A DNA stretch of 64,000 bases. Origin: Capronia americana. Lineage: Eukaryota > Ascomycota > Eurotiomycetes > Chaetothyriales > Herpotrichiellaceae. Of the stretch, positions 51,842 to 63,717 are shown one piece after another. A model generated the notes under the pieces. That model saw nothing but the letters and a program-made list of their open reading frames with translations. It did not search any database and was not told the origin of the DNA. Position numbers and translations under genes: made by a program. Each line of letters opens with the position of its first letter. Position 1 is the stretch's first letter. The DNA lies in assembly GCA_016110215.1 (NCBI GenBank), contig JADWQD010000014.1:124001-188000 (forward strand), in the 5' to 3' direction.

Positions 51842-53239
51842 CTACCTCTCCTTCTCCCACCCGCCCTTTTCTCTCAACTGTCGTTCCTCGTCTTCCTTGA
51901 ACCACTTGACACTCCGCGCAAAGCCCTCGTCCAGCTGGACGATGGGCACGTATGCCGTCCTCTCCATCAGCTTCGCACAACTATAGTACCGATTGATGGT
52001 CGCGTACTTCAATGTCTGCCGGTTGAACTTGCCCTTCCGTCCGGTCATCCAGTTGAACACCTCGGCCGCGGCGCCGATATAATACGCAAACCATGTGGGC
52101 AGGACGGTCATGCGCGACCGGTCCAAGTCGCGACCATAGCGAGAGTACAGGTAATGGGAAGAGTCCCAGAAAAAGGCGGGAGAGTTGTTCGTCACATTGA
52201 AGGCCTCGCCGTCGACTTTCTCAAAGTCCAGCACGCCGCCCATTCCCTGTTGTCGGCGCTTGTATGTTTCGAGGAGGGCGGACGTTGCGCACAACAGGCC
52301 GAAGCACACGTTGTGCACGTACGTGTTGTCGAAGAGATTGGCGTTGTCGCCGAGCTGGATGTGCAGCTGCCACGAAGGCGCCACGCTGGCTGTTCTCAGA
52401 ATGCCACCGGAGAAGCCGCCGCGATCGCCTTCACCCACGACCCCTGCGGGCCGGATGGCGCAGGTCAGCATCTTGCCACCGTCGGAGTATTCCGCGTTCG
52501 CGTTTGCCTCGAGCACGAGCTTCTCGGCGAAGACTTTGGTCTCGGAGTAGTATTCTCGGGGGTTAGGGCAGACGTAAGGATACGACTCGTTTGCATTGAT
52601 GAGGTCGGAGTCGCCATCGTGGACGACGCTGGCGCTGGATGTGTGGATGAAGGTCTTGACGTGGCCGCCCCAGTCGCCGTGCTTCTTCCCGCCTGCAACT
52701 TCCACCAGGATGCGTGTCCCCTCGATATTCACCTTCCGTAGGATGTCTGCAGGCGCCTCCCACGAGGGAGAGGCGGTGTTTATGACCACATCAGGTTTGA
52801 CCTTTCTAAAGACGTCAAGGATCGCTTCGGGGTCTGTGATGTCTGCCGAATGGTATGTCGCGCCGGGGAAGATATGTTGGGTGCATCTTAGGTCGAGGAC
52901 GTGGACTTGTGTGCTTGAGAGGTTAGTGGGAGGGTAGCGGGAGCCAAGTGACGGGAAGGACGAGGGCAGCAGGTTCGAGGGGTGGTATCTCTCGGGGTTC
53001 GGCGTCTGAATGGGCGCCGATGGAGGTGCGAATGGAGGATAGGGAGGTGCTTTTGCCGCCGCCGACGTGGAAGCAGGTGGCTGCTTGCTGTGGCCGTTGG
53101 GCTTGACCTCCTCTGAGGGAAAGTTGAGCAGTTGGTCTACTAATCGGGACCCGACAAAGCCACAGCCTCCGACGACGAGCACCGTGCCGTACGATCGCGG
53201 AGCCATGTCGACATCTCCGGGATACTTTTGGCGCTCCAT
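51842..53239 (-). CDS. ERG26-like sterol 3-beta-dehydrogenase/C4-decarboxylase with insertion
   Basis: Short-chain dehydrogenase of the extended 3-beta-HSD type, 465 aa from the ATG at 53239 (MERQKYPGDVDMAPRSYG; an alternative ATG is 53206). The frame stays open to 53443, but that extra part looks like leader. The NAD-binding loop is VLVVGGCGFVGSRLVDQLL. Next come VHVLDLR, NTASPSWEAPADILRKVNIE and HTSSASVVHDG. The active-site pair is in EYYSETKVFAEKLV (YxxxK). IRPAGVVGEGDRG and DNTYVHNVCFGLL follow; this last block is typical of ERG26. ERG26 removes the C4 carboxyl in ergosterol synthesis. An unusual Pro/Ser-rich insertion of about 70 residues lies between beta strand 1 and the strand with VHVLDLR. 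It may be a paralogue rather than the essential ERG26. Confidence 0.85.
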   Translation of the reverse strand: MERQKYPGDVDMAPRSYGTVLVVGGCGFVGSRLVDQLLNFPSEEVKPNGHSKQPPASTSAAAKAPPYPPFAPPSAPIQTPNPERYHPSNLLPSSFPSLGSRYPPTNLSSTQVHVLDLRCTQHIFPGATYHSADITDPEAILDVFRKVKPDVVINTASPSWEAPADILRKVNIEGTRILVEVAGGKKHGDWGGHVKTFIHTSSASVVHDGDSDLINANESYPYVCPNPREYYSETKVFAEKLVLEANANAEYSDGGKMLTCAIRPAGVVGEGDRGGFSGGILRTASVAPSWQLHIQLGDNANLFDNTYVHNVCFGLLCATSALLETYKRRQQGMGGVLDFEKVDGEAFNVTNNSPAFFWDSSHYLYSRYGRDLDRSRMTVLPTWFAYYIGAAAEVFNWMTGRKGKFNRQTLKYATINRYYSCAKLMERTAYVPIVQLDEGFARSVKWFKEDEERQLREKGGWEKER

Positions 53240-53657
53240 TCTGGCAGAGGACAGTCTTGCAACTGCGGTGTCAAGAGGGCGGTCGATTCTGTACAAAATC
53301 ACACGGTAATTGAGGATGCAGGGGATTCGGAGAAGCGAAAAGTGGAGTGGCACGATTGGTTGGACGGGGAGACGGCGTGACTGGTTCCTGGAAAAGTGGA
53401 GCCTGCCAAATCGGATCAACGTGTTCCTCGTGGCGTGCTGCAAACTTAGCTAATCCTTCCACGTGCCAGGTCACGTGACTCCTAAAACTCCATGCTCCAT
53501 GCTTGCTAACCTGTCGACCCCCGTGACTCTGCTTCGCATAATGCCCATCCAGTCCGAGGTAATGATAGGGTGCTCATCGTCTCCTTATGGGACCATGCTT
53601 GAGCCAACAGTAGTCTCCCAGCAGATAGGCTGTATAGACTCCTGAGCAGCACCCGTC

Positions 53658-55190
53658 TCATGTCTCCATCACATCCTCCGTAGTCCGCTGCGCCGACCTC
53701 CTCAGTTGACGGTAGTACTTTTTCTTGTCATCCTCGCTTCCCCACAGCAGCTTGGTCGCCTCCGGGTGCACAATCGTTCTCGGATCATACGGAGGGGATT
53801 CCTCTTCCAGCGCTTCAACGATACATTGCACGTGATCCCTCAGCATGTGCGACTCCCGGGGGAAATAGCAGAGCACACCATCCTTCGAGACCCTGTGATG
53901 ATATATCGCCGTCTCCACTCGCACTCGAGGCTGCTCCTCCGGGAACCGGGGACTTATCGAGATTCTGACCTTGAAGACTCCGCCATCCAGGTGCGTACCG
54001 GGCCTGCCCAGATAAGTTAGAATCCAGACGTAAGGGTTGTTCTTCTCCAGTTCGGTATTGACGTTGTGGAGATTTTTCGGCCGCAACGAGTCTGCCAGCT
54101 GCTCGAACTGTAGTTGAATGTTTGCCGCCTTTGAAGATTCCCTATTCTTCATGGCCAGTCCCTCAACAGCCCAGTTGTCGGTCTCGTCGCGGATCACTTC
54201 TTTTATCCTCACCAGGCGCTTGCCCAAGTCGGCGTACTTGAACTTGCCATCCATGCTGTTACCACCGCCTTCAAAAGGCATCTTGGTGAAGTCCGTGCCA
54301 TCCTTGTTCTTGGAACTATATTGCTCGATTGTCGACATGTAGTGTTCGAAGTACCACATAAACCTCCGTTTGAAGAGGTCGTTGAAGGGCGCAAATTTCA
54401 GCTTCGGCTGCGTCTCAACGAGGCCCGGGCTTTGTTCCTCGTCCTCGTCCTCGTCATCGTCTGAAGACCACCGTAGAGAGGCCACCGGAAGGGCCACCGA
54501 GCCGTCAGGCTGAATGCCTAGCGCTTCTTCGAGCTTTTGGATGACTGCGATGCGAAGCGTCTCATGACGGATCTGCTACCAGTCAACCAGTGTTCCTCAG
54601 GCTACGTCTGAAGTGGTACATACCTTGGCACAGTATAGGTCGTTCATCTTCTTGTCCTCTGTTCCTTTCGCATTTTCATACCCAGGCTCGTTCTCGTACG
54701 GGTTGTTGGACATCAGACTCTGGATCGACCACAATATCGACTCTAGCCCTTGTGCGGAAGACCACTCTTCGCCCGGCCTCTCGCCGTGCCACGTTCCTAG
54801 GATCGACAAGCAGACCTTCCCACCGGCATAGATATTGGGGTTGAACCGAGTGCGTCCCCCATTCGTAGTTTTGGCCTCGACTTTGGGAGGTTTACTAGGG
54901 TACTCGGTGCCGAAATTGACGTTGAACTCGAAGAAGCCGTACTCGTACGGTGACCCGTGAGGGCCGATGATCAGGGCTCTGACATGGCGGACGTCTCTTT
55001 CCTGGCATGCGACGGCGATGGCTGCGGGGACAGTCAGTTGCACGCCCGCGTACTCTGCTTGTGGTGTGACTTACATAGATCACTGCCCTGCTGGATCTGC
55101 CTGATTTCCTGCCCCGCATTAGCACCTTTTCGCAGCCTGCCGCGGACAGTCTCTTACTCTCGAGATCCTCAAGATGGTCTGATTGGACAT
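53658..55190 (-). CDS. E2 ubiquitin-conjugating enzyme with two UBC domains (UBE2Z-like)
   Basis: The model is complement(53658..54572, 54624..55021, 55075..55108, 55158..55190), 459 aa; all junctions are GT-AG and in frame. It starts MSNQTILRISREIRQIQQGS. The first UBC domain (residues ~1-155) resembles human UBE2Z: ALIIGPHGSPYEYGFFEF, RFNPNIYAGGKVCLSILGTW with active Cys93, and LWSIQSLMSNNPYENEPGYE. An acidic linker (SSDDDEDEDEEQ) leads to a second UBC-like half. That half contains WILTYLGRPGTHLDGGVFKV, then PRFPEEQPRVRVETAIYHH, and KDGVLCYFPRESHMLRDHV, where Cys390 falls at the position of a second active Cys. The second unit lacks the usual His-Pro-Asn triad (reads YHHRVSKDG), so its activity is uncertain. 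Confidence 0.88.
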
Positions 55191-55909
55191 GGTGAACGTG
55201 AGGGGGATCTGAAGTGCAGCAGATGTTGGTGACGTGTGAGTTCTGGCTCATGGACAAGGCACTGAACAGAAGTCAAGGTTGGCGAAGAATTGGCAGAAAG
55301 AGGCATCGTATGGTAGGCAGTCCTCTACGGCCTTGTTTTCACTTCAAGATGAGGCTGGGTTTCACGAGGCGGCCATGCAGCCTGAAGCCTGGTTGCGATT
55401 TGAAGCGCAGGTGCCCGTTAGAGTGTTGACCCTTCACTGGTTGGTCACTCCTTCCTGGCCCGCAGATCTGCCTGCAGGTAAGTGAACATGCAGCTAACGA
55501 CAACATTCGCTTGCACCCGCCTATTCAGCGGCCAAGTATTATCTCTATAAGGCTAGATAGGACTTATTGTTAGGCAGCAGTCTGCCCTTTCGTCAGTACT
55601 AACCTATGACGCACTTGGTTAAAATGCCGCTTTAGGCCCCGGACTTTAACATCTCAGTCGCGTGTTCTCTAGTTCCTCGTACAAGCTTCTCCCTTTTGGA
55701 ATGAAGCGGGGCTGAGGATGGGTGTCATTAGGGTACGTAGTCCTCTCGTCCTCTAGGTCTATCTTCTGCCATCGACATTGTTCTCGTTATTCTGCTTCCG
55801 AACCGACTGGTTGCCTGGCCCTATTGTGAATCATGTATAAGGAAGGCAGCGGTACCATCCTCTATGCCCCCAATACCAAACTTTTGTACACCATCCACAT
55901 GAATCGTCA
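55191..55909. other. Intergenic
   Basis: About 720 bp upstream of the E2 gene and downstream of the histidine kinase. Only short frames. No repeat or RNA gene recognised. Confidence 0.45.
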
Positions 55910-58900
55910 TCATCGGGGCTGCTGGGGCCGGGCTGTACTCGAGCTCCAATCGCTGGCTTGCCGCCTTTCAGGTCCAAGTCCACCAACATCCCGGCGGGTC
56001 TGAGGCGCTGTATGTCCCAAACTATCAGAAGCCATCATACTCCCCGTCGAGCCGTCGGGAACCTCTGCCTTTTCGGGAATGGAAGAGACCAAGGCTTCCG
56101 CATCGGCATCGACATCGGCATCGGCATCAATATGCGCCAAAGTGATGGCAGAATGGGTGCTCTCGGGCGGCGGGCCAGGTATGTCAGAGACGGGGTAGGT
56201 GAACGCCTGTGATTCAGGACTGGCGGAAGACGCCTCTGTTGTCAGCAACACGCCGTCTTGCGCAGCATTGAGTAAAAGCACGTTCTCTTCCGTCAGAGCC
56301 ATGGGAGAAGCACCAGCTGTTGATTCGCTTGCACGCATGGTGGGCGTCTGCAGACCAGGTGCATAGTCGCTGTCGACTCTCAACACAGGGGCGCCGCGGG
56401 ATCGCCCATGCGCTATCTCTGTCGCTGAAAGCAGCTTTGCATCTCTCAGCGCTCGAGCTTGATCCTCGGCTGCGGCACGTCTTGCTGTGAGATCAGCCTC
56501 TGTATCGCCACCTGGGATCTCAGACTTGAGAAGGGCCCTCGAAATACTCGATCTGCGGGCAAACGCTCGCCCTTCAACGTCTCGCGGCTCTTCTACCGGT
56601 AATGGTGCGTCAAGCTCCACCGCATCCGCTTGTGTACCTGGCTTGCCATTACGGGCATAAAATTCGGTGGCAATAGCATCATCGTGTGTGCATGTCGACG
56701 AGTGATCGGTGCAAGCTCTTCCAAGGTTTGGCTTCTGGAAGTCTGTGCCAGTCCCCGGTAATTTCTGCTGCTCCTGCACGGTACGGTCCCGCGACACCCA
56801 CTTCAGTATTGTCCTCTCCAAAAGAGATCGCTTCACAGGCTTAGCCATGTAGTCGTCCATTCCCGCCTTCTCACATTTCTCACGATCGCCTTGGATTGCG
56901 GAAGCCGTCATTGCCACAATGGGAATGTGTGGGATGGCCTGAATATCCTTGAATGGAGCATGATGCCGCAACATATGCGTAGCATGATAACCATCCAGGA
57001 CTGGCATCTGCACATCCATGAGAATAAGCGACGGGACTGGATATTCCTTGGCCTGCTCCGGTGTGAGGTCCGGAGAGGTTGCTTGAAGAAGGTATTCCAA
57101 CGCCTCCTTGCCGTTCCACACGGCATTCACCGAAAACTTGAGACTTTGGATGAATTTCAGTGCGATCTGCTGATTAACAGGATTGTCTGGCTGAAGTTAG
57201 CGTTCGCTCATCCTATATTTCGACGTATATCTACCTTCAACGACCAGAATGTGAATCTGGTCTCTGGGGAGTTCCGGCTCGATAATTGGCGTTCCTGACT
57301 CGGATGGAATACCTACTACGCATCGATCATGTGCATTTGTAGCGGCAGCCGACTGAAGTAGCGAAGCGCCTCTTTCGAATCTTCGACTTTCAGGTCTTGG
57401 CGAATCTCCTATTGACATGGACAGGTCGGACTGGAGCCGGTCAGGCATGTTGCCAACCTCGAGGAACGCAGTTGGAGAACCAACTTGGTATTCAGGCCTT
57501 TTCAAAGGCAGTGAAAAGGTCGCTTTGGTACCGGCGTCCAGTTTGGAGTCGAGGTGAATAGTGCCATGCATCAGATCCACGAGGTTTTTGCTTATCGTCA
57601 ATCCAAGCCCGGTACCACCAAATCGTCTAGCTGTGCTAGAGTCGGCTTGGCTGAAGGGTCGGAACAGCCGCTTCTTGACCTCCTCCTCAATCCCAATACC
57701 ACTGTCCTCAACACAAAACTCCACCGTGACGGTGTCAAGGTCTTGGCTAAGAATGTCCGCACTGAGTCTGACGTATCCTTCGGATGTGAACTTTATGCTG
57801 TTTGTCAGGAGATTGACCAAGATTTGTCGAATACGCCCGGGATCGCCGAGCAAGATCAGGTCCTCAGAAGGTCCGAGTCGAATATCGCTGCCGAACTGTA
57901 GTCCTTTCCGTTGGGCGGCGAACGATAGCATCTTTGCCACATCCCGGAGCACAACCCCCAAACTGAATTGCACTTCTTCGATATCCAGCCTGCCGGATTC
58001 GATCTTGGAAAAGTCCAGAATGTCGTTGATGACGGTCAGAAGAGAATTGGCCGACCGCTGAATGTTCTGCGCAAATTCGGTCTGTTCAGAATCCAGGTTG
58101 GTGTCCGTCAGCAGCTCGGTCATGCCCAAGACGCCAGCAATCGGTGTCCGGATTTCATGAGACATATTGGCAAGAAAACTACTCTTCATCTTGCTGGCTT
58201 CTTTCGCCGCAGTCTCGTTCGCAAGCAGCTTGATATTTTCCTGCTCTTTGCGCCGTAAACCAGTGACGTCCGATCCGATCACAATCACTCCAGCGATGTA
58301 GTTTTCATCCTCCACCCCATTAGGGCCTGTCTTGCCTTTCATAGGCACCATCTTGGATCGGAACCATCGGGAATTAACTTCATTCTCGAGAATCTCCAGG
58401 TCAGATGTCCCTGACAAGAGCCGGGCGAGGGCATCTTTGAACTTGGCGATAGCTTGTGGCGCAAGGTAGTCGCCCACCACGTCAAGGACTTTCGAACCGA
58501 TAATTCTGCCTTGAACAGAATCCCCCATCACGGAGTCTCCCTCGTAGAAAGTCACGGTCTGTTCTCGGTCAATGATCCACATGGCCATCTGCGAGTGTTT
58601 CAGCACGTCCAGCAATTGCTGTCGAGCTCTCTGTCCGCTGACTTTTGCATCCACGATATCTTGGATGTCTGTACAGGTGCCAAACCACTTCAGGATCTTC
58701 CCGGTTTTGTGGTCTCGCATGGGTAAAGCTCTGCCCAGCATCCACCTCCATTGGCCGTCAACCCCTTTGCAACGGTATTCCGTGGTATACTCCTCTCCGG
58801 TCGCCAACGAATGTAGCCACCGGCGAGTAGTGTCGGGCATATCTTCCTCATGAAACGGCAGTTTCCATCCAAGACCCAAGGAATCCGCTGGAGTGAGACC

Positions 58901-60388
58901 AGTATAGTCGTACCATCGTTGCGACCAATAGGTGACTAGACCATCGGGGGTCGTGGTGAATATCATTTGCGGCATCATGTCACAGATCAAGCGAAACTGC
59001 TCCTCGTTTTCTGCGGTTTGATGAGCAATCTGTTCGGTGTATTCGGTCACGTCCTTGAACGCGATCAAGCCAGCCAAGAATTCTCCAGACCGCTCATCGT
59101 AGACAGGATGCCCGCTCACGTCAAAATTGGACCTTGCCCCGGTCTTCTCATTCAGCAGACCTATCCGCCAATTTGTAAAAGCTTGCTGATCGCGACACAG
59201 TGTCACGATGGGATTGCTGTTCTCATCGATTTCTCTGGAGAAATCTGGCGTCCAAGGGCGAAGTCTGGACATAAAATCATAGGAGTGTTCGGACACCGGG
59301 TCTGCCTCGACTTCCAGCAGCTTCTGGGCCGCCAAATTCGGGAGCACCACACTCTCGTCCTTCCGCATGGCGACGAGTGGAATTTCGATGGCGCGCAGCA
59401 TGGCGTTCTTCATCTTTAAGACCTTCTGAAAGTCTGTGAGGGTGGATGGAGTGGTGCAATTTGGAGGAGGGGCAATTGAAGGAAACGAAACGCCATCCGC
59501 CTGCTCCATGGGCGCAGGCGACGTGACTTGCGAGTCTGTGGTAGATGATAGGTGCGTTTGCGACTGTGATGACTGTGAGGATTCCGTCGAATGAGAGGAT
59601 ACGTTCCGCGGAGACGAGGAGGAGGATGAATGGTCAGAAGACGGGCCGGCTGAACTCGTGAATGTCAACGTAAATAATCGTTGGTCCTCGAAATTCCATA
59701 AGCTGATGATCATTCGGCATGTTGCTTTGATACGCGATCGCAGCTTGTTCTGTCTGCTTCGGCGCAGGTGTGAGGGCAGATGATCGTGGCGACTGGAAAT
59801 TACCACGTCGACCACCGTGTCCTGGGATCTCTCAGATTGAGTCCTAAAGGGCAGCCTACCCCTGTGCGCGGCTCGTGTGGCGGTGGGCGTGGTTTCTCCG
59901 CTTTGTACATCCGATAGAGGCTGGCTGGTAGCCACCCTGTCGCGTTGAGCTGGCTGAAAGCTGGCTGCGAGGTTGTCAAAGAATCTCTCCCAACTGACCC
60001 AGATAGGGACGCCATCGGAGACCATGTCAATTCCCAACTGTGACAGTGTTTTGCCTTTGAGTAGGTCCGGGGCTCCAGCACCCAGATCCTCCTGATCGAT
60101 ACCCAGTAACCTTCCCACCGCTGCATTAGCGAGGAGGACGGTCTTTGAAGAGGAGAGTACGAGGATTGGGGTGGGAAGCGTCGCTAGAGCGGCTAGGGCG
60201 ACGTCGGCCGCCACGGGAAGGGGAGGCGCGTGGGCGTCGATGCCGTCGGCGGGCAGAGGCTTGACATGGTGTCGACCTCCGTGGCTGATGGGAAGCGACG
60301 AGGTTCGAGGCTGCGCTGGGCGCACTGGGCGCACAATCCCGGTTGCATCCAGTGGTCTATGTGCAGCTTGCGCATCGCCGACAACCAT
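55910..60388 (-). CDS. Hybrid histidine kinase with multiple PAS domains
   Basis: Sensor kinase of a phosphorelay, 1476 aa; model complement(55910..57186, 57235..60388). The 48 bp intron (GTAGAT donor, GCTAACTTC branch, GCCAG acceptor) restores VVEDNPVNQQ of the receiver. PAS-like regions occur near residue 80 (ILVLSSSKTVLLANAAVGRL), 330, 466 (FRLICDMMPQMIFTTTPDG, a PAS/PAC repeat) and 596. HisKA holds FLANMSHEIRTPIAGVLGMT with phospho-His ~743. The ATPase has NLLTNSIKFTSEGYVRL, DSGIGIEEEVKKRLF and GGTGLGLTISKNLV. The receiver has ILVVEDNP and LILMDVQMPVLDGYH (phospho-Asp ~1108). The ~300-residue C-terminal tail is disordered. No membrane helix lies after the chosen ATG; the open frame upstream to 60820 adds a hydrophobic stretch, but the 60388 start fits a cytosolic kinase. 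Input signal unknown. Confidence 0.9.
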
Positions 60389-61630
60389 TTCCTGGAGGAC
60401 CACCGCTATGTTGGCCGTGGGGTGGTGAGAGGATTGGGAGCGCAAGGATTGCGTCTCGAACTTGGATTCTGTCGTCGTTGGTAAGCAACAAGTGCAGGCG
60501 GTGCGGGCACCACGGGCGACGTGCGGTGACGTAGGCGACGGGCCAGGCTCTCGAGACCCTTGAGATCCCCTGGACGCTCGTGTTGGGATCGCCCAGATCC
60601 GTGGGATTCGTGTGGTTCGGGGCTTGATCAGGCTAGGTCCTAAGAGGCACAGGACGAGCAGAAACAGAAGAGCACAGGAGTAAGGGGAATACTGCCCCTC
60701 ACCGCTGGGATAAAGGCCAAGGGACTGGATGGCTGCGAGAAAATTGCACGACGGCATGCACAATGAACTTGATTTTGATCTTTGAACTGACCGTTGAAGT
60801 CCACATTGTGTGGTCACCATTCGAGAGCCGCCATTCAGTCGTCCGTGACGCGGTCGCTCTTTCTCGCTTTATAGCAGCTGCGCCGCGGGATTTGTCGCAA
60901 TAGAAAAGCGTCATAATACTTGATAAAATCAGCCACAGCAGCTGACAAGCAAGAGTACAGATTGTTCCCGTACGGAGCTGTGTAGAAATCCCATCCTCAA
61001 GGTCGCTGTCACGCCACGGCGAGCTGAGATTGAGATTGCCAAAGTGACGCATCCGTCATAGCCAATCAGTCGAGTCTGCCAGCTACCCGCGGTCTCTTTC
61101 TCTCTACTGCTTCTCGCACGCTGAAGGATGGCGCAGAGGAGCACATTATGTTTTTTCAGATTGCCAGGGTGCCGGACACTCAACCGACCTACTTGGACGA
61201 CGCCTACAGGAGTTTTGTGTCCCTACGCAGGCAGCGAGCATCGAGCGAGCGACCAAGTCTTGTCGGCGGTAAGGGTTGTGATCTCGGCCTTAATTATGTT
61301 GGCTGCGAGTCTCGGTCCACGGCAGATGGTATGTAATCGATAACCTGGTGAACCCGTCCTCGTGTTGCTACCGTCCAAGAGACGGGACTGGCCGTCCCAA
61401 GTGATCAGACACGTATTACCATCCATTCGCTTGGAGCGACAGATGGAGTTATTCGCGGGCTCTATCCCAGACTTACGACCGAAGCCGTGCTGGCGGCCTG
61501 AGATCCATCCCGCTCATGGTATAAGTAAACCATCCTTCCAACCGGGGTGCGATTCTAAGGCCGCTACCATCCTCACTCTCTCCTACAGTACGAACCACTG
61601 AGGTGCAGCCGATAGACGCATTCCACGACC
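60389..61630. promoter_or_regulatory. Shared upstream region of histidine kinase and Ldi-like gene
   Basis: About 1.2 kb between divergent starts. The first ~430 bp is open in frame with the kinase and could be 5' leader or a missed N-terminal exon. On the other side GGTATAAGTAAAC near 61518 is a possible TATA element about 110 bp before the ATG at 61631. No other gene seen. Confidence 0.5.
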
Positions 61631-63500
61631 ATGGCGCAATCGATTGCCCAGCCGCCTCCAGAGACACTGCCTCTTGACCTCTCCAAGTATCCCAAACTAT
61701 CTCCCGCTCAAGTCGGCCACCTTCGCCACTTCCACAACCTCGCGTTTCAGCCTGATGGAGAATGGAGCAAAATGGGTGCACAGGAGCCTCTTCAGGAGTT
61801 CCTTGATGCATACCGGTATCAGCTGGCGACCATGGCTTATGCCACTGGAGTTGCTCATTACCACCGCCTACCGGCAGTGCGCTCCATATTCAAACCACTG
61901 CTACGGCAGCTGATTCACAAGATGCTCCGGCGTGAAGTGTGGGCGTACTGGTTTACGACCAGTCTCGGCGGCATCCGCACCGATCCTAGTCTGCAGAAAC
62001 TCCGCGAGCCATGGGCCGACCCTGTCGTGAGGGAGAACATCATGTACAGCGGTCATCTTTTGTTGATGACGAGTCTTTACGCCATGCTCTTTGACGACGA
62101 CGAGTTCGAAAAGCCCGAGTCTTTGGTGTTCAAGTGGGATCCCATGTTCTTTGGCCTGGGCGACGAGACCTTTTCCTACGATAACCGCAGCCTCCAGGCA
62201 GCCATCACGAGAGAGATGGAGAGAAATGGCTGGGTGGGCGTCTGCTGTGAGCCAAACGTAGTATTTGTCGTCTGCAATCAATTCCCAGTACGTGTCTTGC
62301 CCGGCCCAATGCCCACTCTCCACTACTTCGTGCGTGGAACTGACATCGACCAGATCATCGCCATGAGGTATAACGACTCTCGAGACGGCACCAACAAAGT
62401 CGACGAAGTTCTCACCAAGTACAAAGCCGCGTGGGACAAGAAAGGCATGGTCTCCCCGACCGGCCTCTTCGTCGACATGTGGATGGTTAAGCAGGATTTT
62501 ATCGTCCCTCCCCAGGACGTCGGCTGGACGGCATGGTAGGATCATCGACTGCTCATCATCCTCACCATCCTTGGCTCGATGCTTTACTGACACACTGCTC
62601 AGGGCCGGCACCTTCATGAACGCATGGAACCACGATCTCGTGACGAGCCTCTACCCGAAACAGATCTCCGGGTTCGTCACGAACATCAAGGGCCGCGTGC
62701 GTCTCCAACCGCCCATCGTAGCCAACCACTACCGCAAACTGACGGCACAATCGCCATCGACATCCGACGCGGAAAATCTGTCGCAGGCCATCGCCCTCGC
62801 AGAGGCCGACATCGCAGCCAAACCCGCGCCCCCCTTCCCCTACACGAAGCCCTCCTTCGGCTACGTCACGCAATGGCTCTCCGAGCTCGGCCAGACAGAC
62901 CTCCTCGACGGTCTGCTAGCCTACGCCGACGCGGAACTTGAGCCAACATGGGAGAACGGCGGGCTGTACTACCCTCGCAACGACAACCCCTTTGTCTTCA
63001 CCGGGAACGAAGACCCCGAGGGCGTGAAGTGGACCCACGTGTCCCCGTTCTGCGGCAACGCCGCCATCGGGTACAGTCGGCTGAACGTCAAAGACGGCCA
63101 ACACACCATGTACGACCAGCCATGGACGCGCGAATCCCTCGCCCGTACACCGTACGTGGATGGTCTGGATTTCGCGTCCCCGGAACACGGCGTGAGCGTC
63201 CTCCGCGGGCTGTGGGACGCCGCGAACCAGGCCCTCGTCCTCACCGTCAAGGGGTGGGACTTTGAGGGACGCCTGTGCCCGCCGGAGAAGGTGACCATTG
63301 AGCCTGTGGCGAAACAGCTCCCGGAGGGGACTTGGGCCGTCTATCTCAACGGAAGGCTCGCGGACACGGCGCAGATGAAGGGCGCGGCTGGGGAGACTCT
63401 CCCCGTCAAGGCGCAGGTCAGGAGAGGGGAGGAGGTTGACGTCGTCTTCATGAAGGTTGGGGCTGTGACCAACGGTCACGCCAATGGACATGCGGACTAG
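61631..63500 (+). CDS. Linalool dehydratase/isomerase (Ldi)-domain protein
   Basis: Cofactor-free terpene alcohol dehydratase-like enzyme by fold. The model is join(61631..62535, 62603..63500), 600 aa; the 67 bp intron (GTAGGA donor, TACTGACA branch, CTCAG acceptor) joins TAW to AGTFMNAWNHD in frame. Family hallmarks: LDAYRYQLATMAYATGVAHY (~58-77), RENIMYSGHLLLMTSLYAML with His142, FSYDNRSLQAAITREME, and VGVCCEPNVVFVVCNQFP, where Cys206 and Cys215 are nine apart, like the catalytic Cys171/Cys180 of bacterial linalool dehydratase as I recall it. The C-terminal ~300 residues include WENGGLYYPRNDNPF and a final beta-rich part. The real substrate in fungi is unknown. It converges on a peroxisomal acyl-CoA ligase gene, which may hint at shared metabolism. 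Confidence 0.8.
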
Positions 63501-63717
63501 CACATCTAATAATGTAGTACTCACAGTAATGGGCAAGGTCTGGCTCGGATGAGAGTGAGGGTCAGACTCAGACTCGTAAATCAGATTCAGAGGTAGAGAT
63601 CCTCATTGAATACCGCAAACCGAAGCGTTACGATGTTCTCCCAACCCGCAGTCTATTCCGTCTACTGCGATATGCGCTCTAGGTATTGTAAGATGTCATG
63701 GAAATAGTCCGACGCAT

